DNA from: Thermodesulforhabdaceae bacterium
Lineage (GTDB): Bacteria > Desulfobacterota > Syntrophobacteria > Syntrophobacterales > Thermodesulforhabdaceae
Assembly (NCBI GenBank): GCA_037482015.1
Contig: JBBFKT010000001.1
Coordinates: 525,854 to 589,853, forward strand
Length of the DNA stretch: 64,000 nucleotides
Reading direction: 5' to 3'
The notes under the pieces were generated by a model. It saw only the letters and a list, made by a program, of their open reading frames with translations. It was not told the DNA's origin and did not search any database. Both the position numbers and the translations under genes were made by a program. Within the stretch, counting starts at the first letter, position 1, and the number at the start of each line of letters is the position of its first letter. Positions 1 to 10,327 of this stretch are shown one piece after another.

Positions 1-25
1 GGCTGATGAAGGTTGGAGGTGATTT

Positions 26-475
26 ATGGCTTTCAAGTTCCGATACGATGGTTTGCTAGAATATCGAGAGAAGCTTCTTGAACGGGAGCAGTATGAACTG
101 GCAAAGATTGCTCAGGAGGCAAGCTCGATCGAAAAAGAATGTCTTAGGCTCGAGATGGAACGATTCAAATGGTCGGAAATTTTTTCAGCTAAGCAAAGTG
201 AAGGGATTTCTCCTGAAGAATGTCGTTTGTTTTCGGAAAATCTCGAGGCTTTGGAACGTCGTTTGCTTGCCGAACAGGCTAAGTTGCGAGATGTTATGAA
301 AAGGCTTGAACAGCAACGTGAGAAACTTATTGAGATGAAGAAAAAAGTTGAGATGTTAAAAGCGTTGAAAGAACAGGAAGAGGAACGATACAGGAAGGAA
401 GAGACAAAACTTGCTCAAAAGGCAAGTGATGAAATGGTAGTCCTTAATTGGGGAAAGGATTCCAATGATGTCTAA
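26..475 (+). CDS. fliJ: Flagellar export protein FliJ
   Basis: FliJ is the small coiled-coil stalk and chaperone of the flagellar type III export ATPase, acting in the cytoplasm between the FliI ring and the export gate. The 149-residue product opens with the family-like MAFKFRYDGLLEYREKLLE and is otherwise almost entirely charged helix (heptads from about residue 15 to 130) with no membrane segment. Length matches the family (about 145-150). A GGAGG stands 7 nt before the ATG. The gene overlaps the following motE-like gene by 11 bp, so the two are co-translated. Whatever precedes it (normally fliI) lies outside the window. The call rests on N-terminal pattern, coiled coil and neighbour. Confidence 0.82.
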   Translation: MAFKFRYDGLLEYREKLLEREQYELAKIAQEASSIEKECLRLEMERFKWSEIFSAKQSEGISPEECRLFSENLEALERRLLAEQAKLRDVMKRLEQQREKLIEMKKKVEMLKALKEQEEERYRKEETKLAQKASDEMVVLNWGKDSNDV

Positions 476-1223
476 ATTTTTCAGGCTCGTTCTAATTATG
501 AGCATTGTATTGTCAACTGTGGGATTTGTATTTCGCCTTAGCCCTTTGATAAAGAGTCTGCCCTTTTTGTCTAAAAACGAAAATCCTGCGAAATCTCAAT
601 TTTCACAGACAAAAGATGGTAATGTTAACGATAGAGAAAATTCTCAACTGTCCGTGACTGAAGCTTACGCACAGTCAACGAAGACTTTGAAAAAAGGTGC
701 ATCATCTCAGAATCTCACTACCATGAAAGATTCTTCGGGAGCGTCCAAGGAAGAAGCGGCTGGTGAAACCAAAATGGATGGTGGGGGATCAGTCTCAGGA
801 GGAGTATCTTCCACGAGAGGAGCACCACCTGAATGCACTGGTTTTATCGAGAAAAGAGAACGAGAACTTAGCGAGAAAGAGAGAGCCTTAGCTGAAAAGG
901 AAGCTCTATTAAAGTCTCTTCAGAAAGATATTGAGGGAAAACTCGCAAGACTTGAAGAAATTCAAAGGAATATTGAAGCCTTCCGAAAAGAACAGGAACG
1001 CCTCAAAAATGAAAAGATAGATTCGCTGGTAAAAATTTATGGAACCATGAAGCCCAAGGAAGCGTCAAAGCTACTTGAAAAGCTCGATGATGATCTTGTG
1101 GTGAATATCATATCTAGAATGACCACGGAACAAGCGGCAAAAATTATAGCCAACATGGATGTCAAAAAAGCAGCGGAGATTTCCCAAAAACTATCTAAGG
1201 TTAAAAACTCTGGGGCCCAGTAA
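465..1223 (+). CDS. MotE-like flagellar motor protein (MgtE_N-like C-terminus)
   Basis: The 252-residue protein has one N-terminal membrane segment (about residues 5-25), a low-complexity Ser/Gly/Lys periplasmic linker (about 40-120), a coiled coil (about 125-190) and a C-terminal helical module starting at VKIYGTMKPKEASKLLEKLD. That module resembles the MgtE intracellular N-domain and FliG middle-domain repeats. This layout is that of MotE (COG3334), a periplasmic chaperone or stabiliser of the MotB stator unit usually encoded beside fliJ. Two in-frame ATGs (465 and 468) are equally possible starts, both overlapping fliJ. A degenerate mobile repeat follows directly after the stop. Family assignment is by architecture and context, not by a search. 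Confidence 0.72.
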   Translation: MMSKFFRLVLIMSIVLSTVGFVFRLSPLIKSLPFLSKNENPAKSQFSQTKDGNVNDRENSQLSVTEAYAQSTKTLKKGASSQNLTTMKDSSGASKEEAAGETKMDGGGSVSGGVSSTRGAPPECTGFIEKRERELSEKERALAEKEALLKSLQKDIEGKLARLEEIQRNIEAFRKEQERLKNEKIDSLVKIYGTMKPKEASKLLEKLDDDLVVNIISRMTTEQAAKIIANMDVKKAAEISQKLSKVKNSGAQ

Positions 1224-1235
1224 TGGCAAAACCAG

Positions 1236-1339
1236 GGTCGTTCGCAAAAGATCGCGCTGATAACCCTCAAGGTTGTCATATAGTAGGGGCACGGCATGCT
1301 GTTCCCTACCTGGCCAAATAAGCGAGATTTTTCAAACAC
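1236..1339. repeat. MITE-like element, copy A (degenerate)
   Basis: This lies between the convergent motE-like and M48 genes. It carries a left end GGTCGTTCGCAAAAGATCGC, a short hairpin GATAACC-CTCAA-GGTTGTC, an imperfect palindrome opening GTAGGGGCACGGCATG (1283-1309), the string CCAAATAAGCGA, and a right end TTTTTCAAACAC. The same parts in the same order occur at 30.6 kb and, inverted, at 53.3 kb. The palindrome arms have decayed (right arm TTCCCTAC), so this looks like an old copy. Borders are approximate. Confidence 0.6.
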
Positions 1340-1380
1340 TATATAAAAATACCTTGTAACACGTTTCTGCTTTTGTATTA

Positions 1381-3198
1381 TCAAGAACTTTTCTTTATCA
1401 GCCGCCTTTGGATTTTTTCTCTTTGTTTCAGGTAATAGTCTTTTGGTGGAGAATTCAGATCAATGGCTTTATTTATGGCTTCCAGAGCTTTTTCGTAGGA
1501 ACCATAGGAGTAGTATGCTTCGGCTAAAGTGTCCCATATATGGGCGCTTTCTGGGCTTAGTTTTGTTGCCTTTTCAGCAAGTTCAACAGCTCTAGCAGGG
1601 TTTCTAAGTGGAGGGGGAGCAGTTGCATAAAGCCATGCTAGAGTATTCAAAATTTCTGGATCATCTTTGAAAAGTAAAAGTCCTCTGGTAAGAACTTTCT
1701 CGGCGTATTCGTAAGATCCCTTTTCTATTAGATACCCGCCATAAGCGGCATAGAAACGGGGATCCCAGAATGATTGGTTGACAGCAGTGGCTACAACCTT
1801 AAGATTTGTGTCCAACATGGCACGCTCAAACCACGAACTTTTTTTGATTGCTAAGCCACAAATTACCAGAAGCACCACCACTAAGAACCAGATTTTCATT
1901 TTGGTAGCGAGTTTTTTGTTGTGAGCTTCCCCTACAGAAGGATTATAGCCTGCTTCCTGAATAAACTCTATGCGCTCTATTATACTGTAATGATGCCAGT
2001 TACGTTTGTTACCCACGTTTCCACTAAGAACCGCTATTTTCCTCAGGGAGTTTGTAAGAGGAAGAGGAGTGCCCAGTAACTCTAGAGTGTAGAGGTCAGC
2101 TTGCCGCTCACAGTTTCTGGAAAAGTATCCAAAAATGAAGCGGAAATAGACAAGTAGGAAAATCAAGAAAGGGATGGTAGTGAGCAAAGCTAGAACAGTT
2201 ACAGAAAAGAAATCGGATGTAGCTGCAAGCGATATCAACTTTTCTCGACTGAGCACCCATAAAATTACGAAATCACTAAAGGCATAAACTATCAGGATAT
2301 ATCCAGTGAAAAAGGCCAAGTAAAAGGGCATATGGAATTTCCTGATATGTCCCATTTCGTGGGCGATTACAGAAAGAAGTTCTTCATCACTTAAGACTTC
2401 CAGCAAAGCGGGAGTTATTAGAATATAACGAAAGCGGGGAAGAAAACCCATGATCCCGGCTGTTAGGTCTCTTTCGGAGGCAAGAGGTGTCCACAAAAGA
2501 ATATCCCTTACTGAGAACTGGTGAGCCTTAAGGAAGCGTTCAATTAGATCCCTTTTAGGTCCTCGTGGTAGGGGCTTGCATTGCCACGTCTTGACTATAA
2601 AGCCTACGCCGAAAAAGGAAAAAATTACAAAGCCGAGAATAGTCGATATAAGATGACCACCTTCGGTTTTGAAAAATTTCCACGGGAGAGCATAATTCAC
2701 AATGTCGGAAAAGAAGGATAAAACCAACCAGGGAATTACAAAACCAGAATAAAACCGAATTTGGTTCCTGAGGTGATTCCTAATCGAAACGTTTGTATGG
2801 AAGGCTTTGCAGAAAAATTCGTATCCACTAAACCAGATCAGGCATAGATAAGTAAAATATAGTAGGAAAGCAAAGGCATTAGATATTGTCATTGAGGCTT
2901 TGAAGCCCGGAATAAAGGATAGAAAATACTTGATGTCAATCCCATAAGTAACAAAAGCAAAGAAGGGTATGGAAATGATGCCCAGGAGAACTTCAGTTCT
3001 AAAATAATCTTCAACCGAAGGTGATATAGTTCTTCTTGTGTGTCTGACAAAGACTACTTTGCAAAGCAAATAAAACAATCCGAATTGAAGTGAAAAAAGC
3101 AATACACTCAGCCATGGATTCATGAAAGGCTTAGTATCAGCTGGCTTAACTACGTACAGGAAAACCACGATTATAAAGCGAATTATTTGCCCATACAT
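1381..3198 (-). CDS. M48-family membrane metallopeptidase with C-terminal TPR repeats
   Basis: A 605-residue integral membrane protease. Hydrophobic segments lie near residues 29-50, 70-88, 108-128, 150-170, 185-202, 292-315 and 330-358. The zinc site is HEMGH at 280-284, and a second acidic box NCERQADLY near 362-370 supplies the third ligand (E364) and D368, as in HtpX/Ste24 enzymes. The last 110 residues form TPR-like helices (about 495-590), a fusion more typical of BepA-like quality-control peptidases than of HtpX. Family knowledge suggests turnover of misfolded membrane or envelope proteins, but the substrate is unknown. An alternative start at Met26 is possible because the first ATG has a weak ribosome site. 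Confidence 0.8.
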   Translation of the reverse strand: MYGQIIRFIIVVFLYVVKPADTKPFMNPWLSVLLFSLQFGLFYLLCKVVFVRHTRRTISPSVEDYFRTEVLLGIISIPFFAFVTYGIDIKYFLSFIPGFKASMTISNAFAFLLYFTYLCLIWFSGYEFFCKAFHTNVSIRNHLRNQIRFYSGFVIPWLVLSFFSDIVNYALPWKFFKTEGGHLISTILGFVIFSFFGVGFIVKTWQCKPLPRGPKRDLIERFLKAHQFSVRDILLWTPLASERDLTAGIMGFLPRFRYILITPALLEVLSDEELLSVIAHEMGHIRKFHMPFYLAFFTGYILIVYAFSDFVILWVLSREKLISLAATSDFFSVTVLALLTTIPFLIFLLVYFRFIFGYFSRNCERQADLYTLELLGTPLPLTNSLRKIAVLSGNVGNKRNWHHYSIIERIEFIQEAGYNPSVGEAHNKKLATKMKIWFLVVVLLVICGLAIKKSSWFERAMLDTNLKVVATAVNQSFWDPRFYAAYGGYLIEKGSYEYAEKVLTRGLLLFKDDPEILNTLAWLYATAPPPLRNPARAVELAEKATKLSPESAHIWDTLAEAYYSYGSYEKALEAINKAIDLNSPPKDYYLKQREKIQRRLIKKSS

Positions 3199-3256
3199 GA
3201 GCTTTCTCTTTAAGGAACTTTTCGGAAAATGTCTTTAGGAGTCCGTCCGTGTATCG

Positions 3257-4297
3257 CTAGAGATGCGAATCCGCTCCATTAGTCATTTTAAACTCTATTT
3301 TACCTTTTCCGAGCAAGTCGTGAAGATGAATGATGCCTCGCACCGTTCCTTTATAATCCACAATTGGCAGGACAGTTATAAGGTGGCGTTCCATCATTTC
3401 CAGAGCATCTGAAACAAAACGGTCCAACGCAATCGTTTTAGGGCGGGGGGTCATCACCTCTCTGACCGTGCGTTCGTATAAAGCTGCTCCCCAACGAACA
3501 AAGGCTCGCCGAAGATCTCCATCAGTAAATATCCCACATAAGCGAGGTTCAACTTTTTCGCCAGAATCATCTGATTCCGCTACAAGTGTAGCTCCCAGCC
3601 CTTTTTCGTTCATCTCCTGGATGGCTTTCTCAATCGAATCATCGGATCTGACCCAGGGAATTTCATCTCCTTCTCGCATGATTTGAATAAGCGGAACTCG
3701 AAGTCTTTCACCAAGGTGTCCACCGGGGTGAAGACGTCGAAAATCCTTTGGATTAAAATTCCTGAGCTTTGCAAGAACCACGGCGATAGCATCTCCTACA
3801 GCCAGAGAAGCAGTAGTGCTTGTTGTAGGAGCAAGGCCCAGTGGGCAGGCTTCCTTTGGAACCGACACATCGATAACAACGTCACTAAGTAGAGCTATTC
3901 TTGATAAAGGGTTGCCTGTAAGAGCGATAATTTTAACCTCGATTAGTTTTAATGCTTTGATGATCTGGTAAATTTCGTCTGTTTCACCGCTGTTAGATAT
4001 TACAATCAAAACATCTTTGGAGCGAACCATGCCGAGATCCCCATGAAGAGCTTCCGACGGATGCAAGAAAAAAGCTGGAGTGCCAGTGCTGCTAAGAGTT
4101 GCCGCAACTTTACGAGCCACAATGCCGGACTTCCCGATACCGACCGTGATTACACGCCCTCGGCACTTTTCAATGAGTTCAATAGCATGAACAAATTCAA
4201 TACCCAGTCTTTCTCTTACAGCTAAAATTCCTTCAATCTCGGTAGATAAAACCTCTTTTGCCCATTCAACTATTTTAACGTCTTCGTGATCTACCAT
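3257..4297 (-). CDS. kdsD: D-arabinose 5-phosphate isomerase (KpsF/GutQ family)
   Basis: Interconverts D-ribulose 5-phosphate and D-arabinose 5-phosphate, the first step of Kdo synthesis for lipopolysaccharide, in the cytoplasm. The 346 residues show an N-terminal SIS sugar-isomerase domain (about 45-180) with TVGIGKSGIVARK at 51-63, SNSGETDE at 101-108 and the active-site histidine strings LHGDLG (84-89) and RRLHPGGHLGE (187-197). Two CBS domains follow (about 203-265 and 280-335). Length and order match E. coli KdsD. It lies 22 bp after purF and may belong to the same minus-strand transcript. Together with LpxK at 20-21.8 kb it indicates a lipid A-Kdo outer membrane. Confidence 0.93.
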   Translation of the reverse strand: MVDHEDVKIVEWAKEVLSTEIEGILAVRERLGIEFVHAIELIEKCRGRVITVGIGKSGIVARKVAATLSSTGTPAFFLHPSEALHGDLGMVRSKDVLIVISNSGETDEIYQIIKALKLIEVKIIALTGNPLSRIALLSDVVIDVSVPKEACPLGLAPTTSTTASLAVGDAIAVVLAKLRNFNPKDFRRLHPGGHLGERLRVPLIQIMREGDEIPWVRSDDSIEKAIQEMNEKGLGATLVAESDDSGEKVEPRLCGIFTDGDLRRAFVRWGAALYERTVREVMTPRPKTIALDRFVSDALEMMERHLITVLPIVDYKGTVRGIIHLHDLLGKGKIEFKMTNGADSHL

Positions 4298-4319
4298 GAC
4301 TTTCCTTCACCGTGCCTTC

Positions 4320-5750
4320 TTATCTTTCAAAACAATCTTTTTGAAGCTCTCTCTCGTATGGCACAGCATATTCTCCAGTGAAACAGGCTATGCAGAAGGG
4401 ATGATCATCAAGCCCGTAACCAGTTGCTTCCAATAGACCTTTCAGACTGAGATAATTCAAAGCATCCAGTCCTATGAATTGTCGAATCTCTTCCAAACTG
4501 TGAGATGCGGCTATGAGTTCCCCTTTGGTTGAGAAATCGATACCGTATGGACATGGGAAACGGTGAGGCGGACAGCTCACAAGCATGCTGAGTTCTTTAG
4601 CGCCAGCCTGCCTGAGTGCGTTAATTCTGGTTCTTGTGGTAGTCCCGCGAATGATGGAATCTTCAATTAAGATGATTCGTTTTCCTTTGATGAGTTCCTT
4701 TACTGGGTTGAGCTTTACTCTGACGGCGAAGGTTCTCATGCTCTGACTTGGTTGGATAAAGGTTCTACCTACGTAATGGTTTCTTATGATGCCCATCTCG
4801 AAAGGAATACCAGATACTTCAGAAAAACCAAGCGCAGCGTAATTGCCCGAATCGGGAAAGGGCATGACCATATCACCCGTTATGGCATTTTCTCTGGCGA
4901 GAGTATGACCAAGTTTTTTTCTTACCATATAGACATTTTGACCAAAAATGGAGCTATCAGGGCGAGCAAAGTATATGAACTCGAAGATGCAGTATCTTGA
5001 TTGCTCCACCTTAAACGGTTTAATAGATCGACAACCGTTGTGATTTATAAACAGAATTTCGCCGGGCTCAATGTCTCTCAGATATTTGGCTTCAATAAGA
5101 TCGAACGCACAGGTTTCAGATGCCACAACATAGGTATCGCTGTTGATCTGTCCAAGGCATAGAGGGCGGAATCCTCGAGGATCTCTCACAGCGATGAGAT
5201 TATCACGAGTGCAAAGCACCAGAGAATAGGCGCCTTTAACTCGTTCTAGAGCTCTAATCAGAGCTTCCTCAAGCCCGTATTTGAGGTTTCTCGCCACCAG
5301 GTGCATGATGACTTCTGTGTCCATAGTCGTCCTGAAGATAGCACCTTCGGCTTCCAGTTCCTGACGGAGTTCGTAGGCATTAACCAGGTTCCCGTTGTGG
5401 GCGATGGCATAGTATTCGTGACCGTGAAACATAGTGAAGGGCTGAGCATTAGTGAGAAGAGATGATCCGGTGGTGGAATAACGCACGTGACCGATTGCAA
5501 GATACCCCTGAAGATGCCGAAGCGTTTCTTCTTTGAATACTTCCGATACAAGTCCCATGTGGCGATAATCCCTTAGACAACCACCATCAGACACGGCAAT
5601 ACCAGCACTTTCCTGTCCCCGATGTTGAAGGGCGTAGAGTCCAAAGTAGGTAAGTTTCGCCGCATCTTCGTGTCCATAAACGCCAAATATTCCGCATTCT
5701 TCTCGCTTCGAAGGAATAAATTTTTCAAGCAAAGGGAGTGATTTTTTCAT
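4320..5750 (-). CDS. purF: Amidophosphoribosyltransferase
   Basis: Catalyses the first committed step of purine synthesis, PRPP plus glutamine to phosphoribosylamine. The catalytic N-terminal cysteine is Cys19 in KREECGIFGVYG, so residues 1-18 form a propeptide removed during maturation, as in the Bacillus type. The Ntn glutaminase domain (about 19-240) is followed by a phosphoribosyltransferase domain with the PRPP loop IILIEDSIIRGTTTR. Cysteines in YCIFEF, PCPYGID and FCIACF fit the [4Fe-4S]-cluster class. It sits 23 bp downstream of carB on the same strand, so purine and pyrimidine entry genes appear to share one transcript with kdsD. Confidence 0.96.
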   Translation of the reverse strand: MKKSLPLLEKFIPSKREECGIFGVYGHEDAAKLTYFGLYALQHRGQESAGIAVSDGGCLRDYRHMGLVSEVFKEETLRHLQGYLAIGHVRYSTTGSSLLTNAQPFTMFHGHEYYAIAHNGNLVNAYELRQELEAEGAIFRTTMDTEVIMHLVARNLKYGLEEALIRALERVKGAYSLVLCTRDNLIAVRDPRGFRPLCLGQINSDTYVVASETCAFDLIEAKYLRDIEPGEILFINHNGCRSIKPFKVEQSRYCIFEFIYFARPDSSIFGQNVYMVRKKLGHTLARENAITGDMVMPFPDSGNYAALGFSEVSGIPFEMGIIRNHYVGRTFIQPSQSMRTFAVRVKLNPVKELIKGKRIILIEDSIIRGTTTRTRINALRQAGAKELSMLVSCPPHRFPCPYGIDFSTKGELIAASHSLEEIRQFIGLDALNYLSLKGLLEATGYGLDDHPFCIACFTGEYAVPYERELQKDCFER

Positions 5751-5773
5751 GATGTTAGCTTAACCTCTTAACC

Positions 5774-8700
5774 TTAATGCCGTTCCGAAACATGTGTGTA
5801 GGTTGGCAATTCCGCCTTACCCATGCTAACTTTGTCAATTAATGAATGATACTCCTGAAGAGAATTTACCGTCCAGTCACCTTGCTGAAGAGCCGATACA
5901 GCTTCAGCCATGGCAAGCGATCCGGCAATAGTTGTAGCGTAAGGGATATTGTAAAGCAGAGTTGTGCGGCGAATTTCGTAAGAATCCGAATAGGTCTTCT
6001 TTCCAAGACTTGTGTTGATGACAAGGTGAACTGCGCCGTTTTTTATGTAATCGACCACATGGGGTCTTCCTTCTCTGATCTTAAAAACTCTTTCGGCAGG
6101 TATGCCATGATCTCGCAAGTAGTCCGCTGTCCCCTGTGTGGCGATAATTTTAAATCCCAACTCGCTAAATCTCTTGGCAACTTCCACCACTTTTGGTTTG
6201 TCTCTGTCGTGAACGCTGATAAACACTGTCCCTTTCAAAGGCAAAGTAAATCCCCCCGCCATTTGGGACTTGGCGAAAGCCAGCCCAAAAGATCTGTCAA
6301 TTCCCATAACCTCTCCTGTGGATTTCATCTCCGGACCAAGCAAAATATCAACTCCCGGGAAGCGACTGAACGGGAAAACCGATTCTTTAACGGAAATGTG
6401 AGATGGACGGACTTCACTGGTAAATCCAAGCTCTTTGAGAGTTTTCCCCAGCATGATTTTTGTTGCCAGTTTTGCTAATGGCACACCAATGGCTTTGCTC
6501 ACAAATGGGACCGTTCTTGATGCTCTCGGGTTTACCTCCAGAATGTAGATGGTTCCTTTTTGAATAGCAAACTGAATGTTCATCAAACCGATTACGCCCA
6601 ATTCTGCGGCTATAAGTTTTGTCTGGCGCATGATCTCCTGCTGGAGATCCTCAGGAATGGTGATGGGAGGTAACACACAGGCACTGTCTCCAGAATGGAC
6701 TCCTGCTGCTTCGATGTGTTCCATAATACCGCCGACAACAGTTATTTGCCCGTCGCTTATGGCATCAACATCTACTTCAGTGGCATCCTCGAGAAATTTA
6801 TCAATAAGAATTGGATGTCCCGGACTTACATGTATCGCCTGTTGCATAAATTCCCGGAGAGACTCATCGTCATAAATTATTTCCATTGCTCTTCCACCAA
6901 GGACATAGGACGGGCGAACCACTACCGGATAACCTATAGCATGGGCTGCATCCAGAGCTTCTTCAATGCTCATAGCCGTTGCATTTTCCGGTTGTTTAAG
7001 TCCCAATTTCTGAAGTAGTTCTTGAAATCTTTTTCTGTCTTCTGCTCTGTCGATAGCATCTGAAGATGTGCCTAGGATTTGAACACCTGCGCGTTCCAGG
7101 GGCACTGCGAGATTAAGGGGAGTTTGTCCGCCGAATTGAACAATAAGCCCTTTAAGGAGTGGAACACCACCGTCGAGAATACGACTTTCTTCCTCAACAA
7201 TGCTCAGCACGTCTTCTCTGGTGAGTGGTTCAAAGTAGAGCTTATCTGATGTGTCATAGTCTGTTGAAACGGTTTCCGGATTGGAATTAACCATGATCGC
7301 TTCTACGCCTTCTTCCTTTAAGGCGAAGGATGCGTGAACACAGCAGTAATCGAATTCTATTCCCTGACCAATACGATTAGGTCCACCACCAATAATAATG
7401 ACCTTTTCACGGTTTGAAACTCGGGCTTCATCTTCGTCTTCATAGGTTGAGTAAAAATAGGGAGTGTAAGCTTCAAACTCAGCGGCACAGGTATCGACCA
7501 GTTTGTAAGCAGGGCGCACCCCCAAAGCGAGCCTCTTCTGGCGTATTGTTTCCTCATCGGTTCCTGTGAGTTGAGACAGGCGAATGTCGGAAAATCCCCA
7601 GGATTTTGCTAATTTCATGTTTTCGGGATCATCAAGGAAAGAGGGATTTTTTCTGATGTAGTCTTCCAGTTCCACAATCTCACGAATATGATGCAGGAAC
7701 CATCGATCGATTTTGGTTCGTTCGTATATTTCATCGATAGAAACACCTAGCTTCATGGCTTCAGCGATCTGGAAAAGACGCTTGGAATTGGGACGGTTGA
7801 GTTGTTCTTTAAGGTGTTCAAGGTATTCTGCTGTTACATCTGGTGGAGGATCTGGAAAGCCGTAACGACCTATTTCTAATGAACGTATAGCCTTTTGAAG
7901 AGCCTCCTTAAAGGTTCTACCTATCGCCATCGTTTCCCCGACAGATTTCATAGATGTTGTGAGAAAATCGGGAGTGCGGGGGAATTTTTCGAAGGTAAAT
8001 CGCGGAATTTTAACAACACAGTAATCGATGGTCGGTTCAAAGGAGGCTTTGGTTTCTTTGGTTATATCGTTGGGAAGTTCATCCAGAGTGTATCCTACAG
8101 CCAGTTTTGCCGCAATTTTTGCAATGGGGAAGCCGGTTGCTTTGGAAGCAAGAGCTGATGAACGTGAGACTCGGGGATTCATCTCAATCACAACCATGTC
8201 CCCATTTTCAGGATTGATTGCGAACTGGACATTAGAACCGCCTGTTTCCACTCCTATTTCTCGCATGATGGCGATTGCGGCATCTCGCATGCGTTGATAT
8301 TCCTGATCGGTAAGTGTCTGAGCCGGTGCTACGGTGATGGAATCGCCGGTGTGGACTCCCATGGGGTCAACATTTTCGATGGAGCAAATAATAACCACGT
8401 TGTCCATTCGATCACGCATAACTTCAAGTTCGAATTCTTTCCATCCGAGCACCGATTCTTCTAACATGACAGTATTTATAAGACTTGCGTCCAGTCCGCG
8501 CTGAACGATTTCAAGCAATTCTTCGCGGTTATAAGCCACACCTCCGCCTGTTCCACCAAGAGTGAATGAAGGACGAATGATAATCGGAAAACCTATCGAA
8601 GCGGCGATAGCTTCGGCTTCTTCCAGAGAATGAGCTATGCCGCTTTTAGGCACTCTCAAGCCAATCCGCTCCATGGCTTCTCGAAACAGCTTGCGATCTT

Positions 8701-9079
8701 CCGCCTTGCGGATTACATCAGGTCTTGCACCGATCATCTCCACTCCGTAACGATCCAGAATGCCTTCATCATAAAGTCGGATTGCGGTGTTAAGACCGGT
8801 TTGCCCGCCAAGGGTAGGCAGTAAAGCGTCTGGACGCTCTCGTTCGATAATTTTAGCTACAGCTTCCACCGTTATGGGTTCAATATAAGTGCGATCCGCC
8901 ATTCCCGGATCGGTCATGATGGTAGCGGGATTACTGTTTACAAGCACTATTTCATAGCCTTCTTCACGAAGTGCTTTACAGGCTTGAGTGCCGGAATAAT
9001 CAAATTCGCAAGCTTGCCCAATAACAATAGGCCCAGAACCAATGATCAGAATCTTTCTAATGTCGGTCCGTTTTGGCAT
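5774..9079 (-). CDS. carB: Carbamoyl-phosphate synthase large subunit
   Basis: The large synthetase subunit makes carbamoyl phosphate from bicarbonate, two ATP and ammonia delivered from CarA, feeding pyrimidine and arginine synthesis. The 1101-residue protein has the expected duplicated ATP-grasp halves: the first opens at residue 1 with [20 protein letters not shown], the second near 560 with [19 protein letters not shown]. An oligomerisation region lies between them, and a C-terminal MGS-like allosteric domain covers about the last 150 residues ([14 protein letters not shown] onward). It is slightly longer than the E. coli protein (1073). Only 1 nt separates its start from the carA stop, indicating tight coupling. 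Confidence 0.97.
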   Translation of the reverse strand: MPKRTDIRKILIIGSGPIVIGQACEFDYSGTQACKALREEGYEIVLVNSNPATIMTDPGMADRTYIEPITVEAVAKIIERERPDALLPTLGGQTGLNTAIRLYDEGILDRYGVEMIGARPDVIRKAEDRKLFREAMERIGLRVPKSGIAHSLEEAEAIAASIGFPIIIRPSFTLGGTGGGVAYNREELLEIVQRGLDASLINTVMLEESVLGWKEFELEVMRDRMDNVVIICSIENVDPMGVHTGDSITVAPAQTLTDQEYQRMRDAAIAIMREIGVETGGSNVQFAINPENGDMVVIEMNPRVSRSSALASKATGFPIAKIAAKLAVGYTLDELPNDITKETKASFEPTIDYCVVKIPRFTFEKFPRTPDFLTTSMKSVGETMAIGRTFKEALQKAIRSLEIGRYGFPDPPPDVTAEYLEHLKEQLNRPNSKRLFQIAEAMKLGVSIDEIYERTKIDRWFLHHIREIVELEDYIRKNPSFLDDPENMKLAKSWGFSDIRLSQLTGTDEETIRQKRLALGVRPAYKLVDTCAAEFEAYTPYFYSTYEDEDEARVSNREKVIIIGGGPNRIGQGIEFDYCCVHASFALKEEGVEAIMVNSNPETVSTDYDTSDKLYFEPLTREDVLSIVEEESRILDGGVPLLKGLIVQFGGQTPLNLAVPLERAGVQILGTSSDAIDRAEDRKRFQELLQKLGLKQPENATAMSIEEALDAAHAIGYPVVVRPSYVLGGRAMEIIYDDESLREFMQQAIHVSPGHPILIDKFLEDATEVDVDAISDGQITVVGGIMEHIEAAGVHSGDSACVLPPITIPEDLQQEIMRQTKLIAAELGVIGLMNIQFAIQKGTIYILEVNPRASRTVPFVSKAIGVPLAKLATKIMLGKTLKELGFTSEVRPSHISVKESVFPFSRFPGVDILLGPEMKSTGEVMGIDRSFGLAFAKSQMAGGFTLPLKGTVFISVHDRDKPKVVEVAKRFSELGFKIIATQGTADYLRDHGIPAERVFKIREGRPHVVDYIKNGAVHLVINTSLGKKTYSDSYEIRRTTLLYNIPYATTIAGSLAMAEAVSALQQGDWTVNSLQEYHSLIDKVSMGKAELPTYTHVSERH

Positions 9080-9080
9080 C

Positions 9081-10244
9081 TTACGTAGTCCTCTTTCTGA
9101 ATTTTTTAATTGAATCTATGAACCGCTCAAACAAGTAGGTAGCATCATGGGGTCCCGGGGACGCTTCAGGATGATACTGGACACAGAAAACCGGAATATC
9201 TCGGTGTTCAAGTCCTTCTAGAGTTTCGTCGTTAAGATTGATGTGAGTAAGCCTTACAGGAGCGTGGGAAAGGGAGTCGAGATCAACACAGAAGCCATGG
9301 TTTTGGCTTGTTATTTCCACTTTGCCTGTAGTGAGATCTTTTACGGGTTGATTAACTCCTCGATGTCCGAACTTTAGCTTGAATGTGCGACCTCCAAGAG
9401 CAAGCCCTATGAGTTGATGTCCAAGGCATATACCGAACATGGGTCGGGACCCGAGAAGTGCTCTCGTTGTCTCTATGGCGTATGTTACCGCTGAAGGGTC
9501 TCCAGGGCCGTTTGAAAGAAATATTCCATCGGGATCGTAGGACATAATTTCGTCGGCTGTTGTGGTTGCAGGGAAAACAAGGATCTGACATCCTTGACGT
9601 TCAAGGTTACGAAGAATGTTGTATTTAATGCCAAAATCTAGAGCCGCAATTCGAAATCCCGGGTGGTCTTTAAGCCAGTGTCTTATGCCAGGGTGAGGTC
9701 TGTTGTTGATCCAGAGATAGGGTTCGCTACAGGTAACTCGCTGAACCATGTCTATTCCCACCAGACCCGGGAATGCTAGCACTTCTTCCAGGAGTTCGCG
9801 GCGCACTTCGGGAGTATCTTCCACATCCGTGGCGATGACTCCACGCATAGCCCCAGCTAACCTTATGTGGCGAGTAATAGCTCTTGTATCAACCCCTTCA
9901 ATACCTATCTTGCCGTGTTCTTCGAGAAATTCAGCAAGACTTTTTTCGCTTCTCCAGTTGCTTGGAAAATCCTGATATTCTTTGACTATGAAAGCTTCAA
10001 CCTGGATGTTTGCCGATTCCATGTCTTCCGAGTTGATTCCGTAGTTACCGGTGAGCGGATAGGTCATCACAACCATTTGACCCTTATAGGATGGATCTGT
10101 GAGGATTTCCTGGTATCCAGCCATGCCGGTGTTAAAAACCACTTCCCCAAAGGCTTTACCTCTTCCTGCGAAGGCTCGTCCCTTAAATACTGTGCCGTCT
10201 TCGAGCACAAGGAGAGCGCGAGGTCGTTTCCATGGAAAGCTCAT
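9081..10244 (-). CDS. carA: Carbamoyl-phosphate synthase small subunit (glutaminase)
   Basis: Hydrolyses glutamine and channels ammonia to CarB. The N-terminal small domain begins with [17 protein letters not shown]. The class I glutamine amidotransferase domain shows [10 protein letters not shown], the nucleophile cysteine in [10 protein letters not shown] and the His/Glu pair in [10 protein letters not shown]. The open frame extends upstream to 10334, but I chose the ATG at 10244 ([12 protein letters not shown]). It gives a normal 387-residue protein, follows an AAGGAG at 10261-10256, and leaves the palindromic stretch 10271-10327 as untranslated leader. An ATG at 10265 is a weaker alternative. 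It is first gene of carA-carB-purF-kdsD. Confidence 0.94.
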   Translation of the reverse strand: MSFPWKRPRALLVLEDGTVFKGRAFAGRGKAFGEVVFNTGMAGYQEILTDPSYKGQMVVMTYPLTGNYGINSEDMESANIQVEAFIVKEYQDFPSNWRSEKSLAEFLEEHGKIGIEGVDTRAITRHIRLAGAMRGVIATDVEDTPEVRRELLEEVLAFPGLVGIDMVQRVTCSEPYLWINNRPHPGIRHWLKDHPGFRIAALDFGIKYNILRNLERQGCQILVFPATTTADEIMSYDPDGIFLSNGPGDPSAVTYAIETTRALLGSRPMFGICLGHQLIGLALGGRTFKLKFGHRGVNQPVKDLTTGKVEITSQNHGFCVDLDSLSHAPVRLTHINLNDETLEGLEHRDIPVFCVQYHPEASPGPHDATYLFERFIDSIKKFRKRTT

Positions 10245-10255
10245 AAAGGTTTTTT

Positions 10256-10327
10256 CTCCTTTCATCTTAAGGAGCTTATAGCTCCATGCTACCGTGTGTG
10301 TATGGGCGGGTTTAATACAAACCCGCC
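10256..10327 (-). promoter_or_regulatory. carA leader with alternative hairpins
   Basis: Read on the minus strand, the leader has a perfect hairpin GGCGGGTTT-GTATT-AAACCCGCC (10326-10304), then GGAGC-TATAA-GCTCC (10285-10271). The CTCCTT of that second hairpin (10274-10269) can instead pair with the carA Shine-Dalgarno AAGGAG (10261-10256). These pairings exclude each other. There is no T-run, so it is not a simple terminator. The pairings are seen in the sequence; a regulatory role is inferred. Confidence 0.4.

Noticed and set aside
1037-1384. Minus-strand ORF across the end of motE and repeat A
   Set aside because: It spans a non-coding repeat and is antisense to a supported gene.
5846-6478. 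A 210-codon plus-strand ORF
   Set aside because: Lies inside carB on the opposite strand; a shadow frame.
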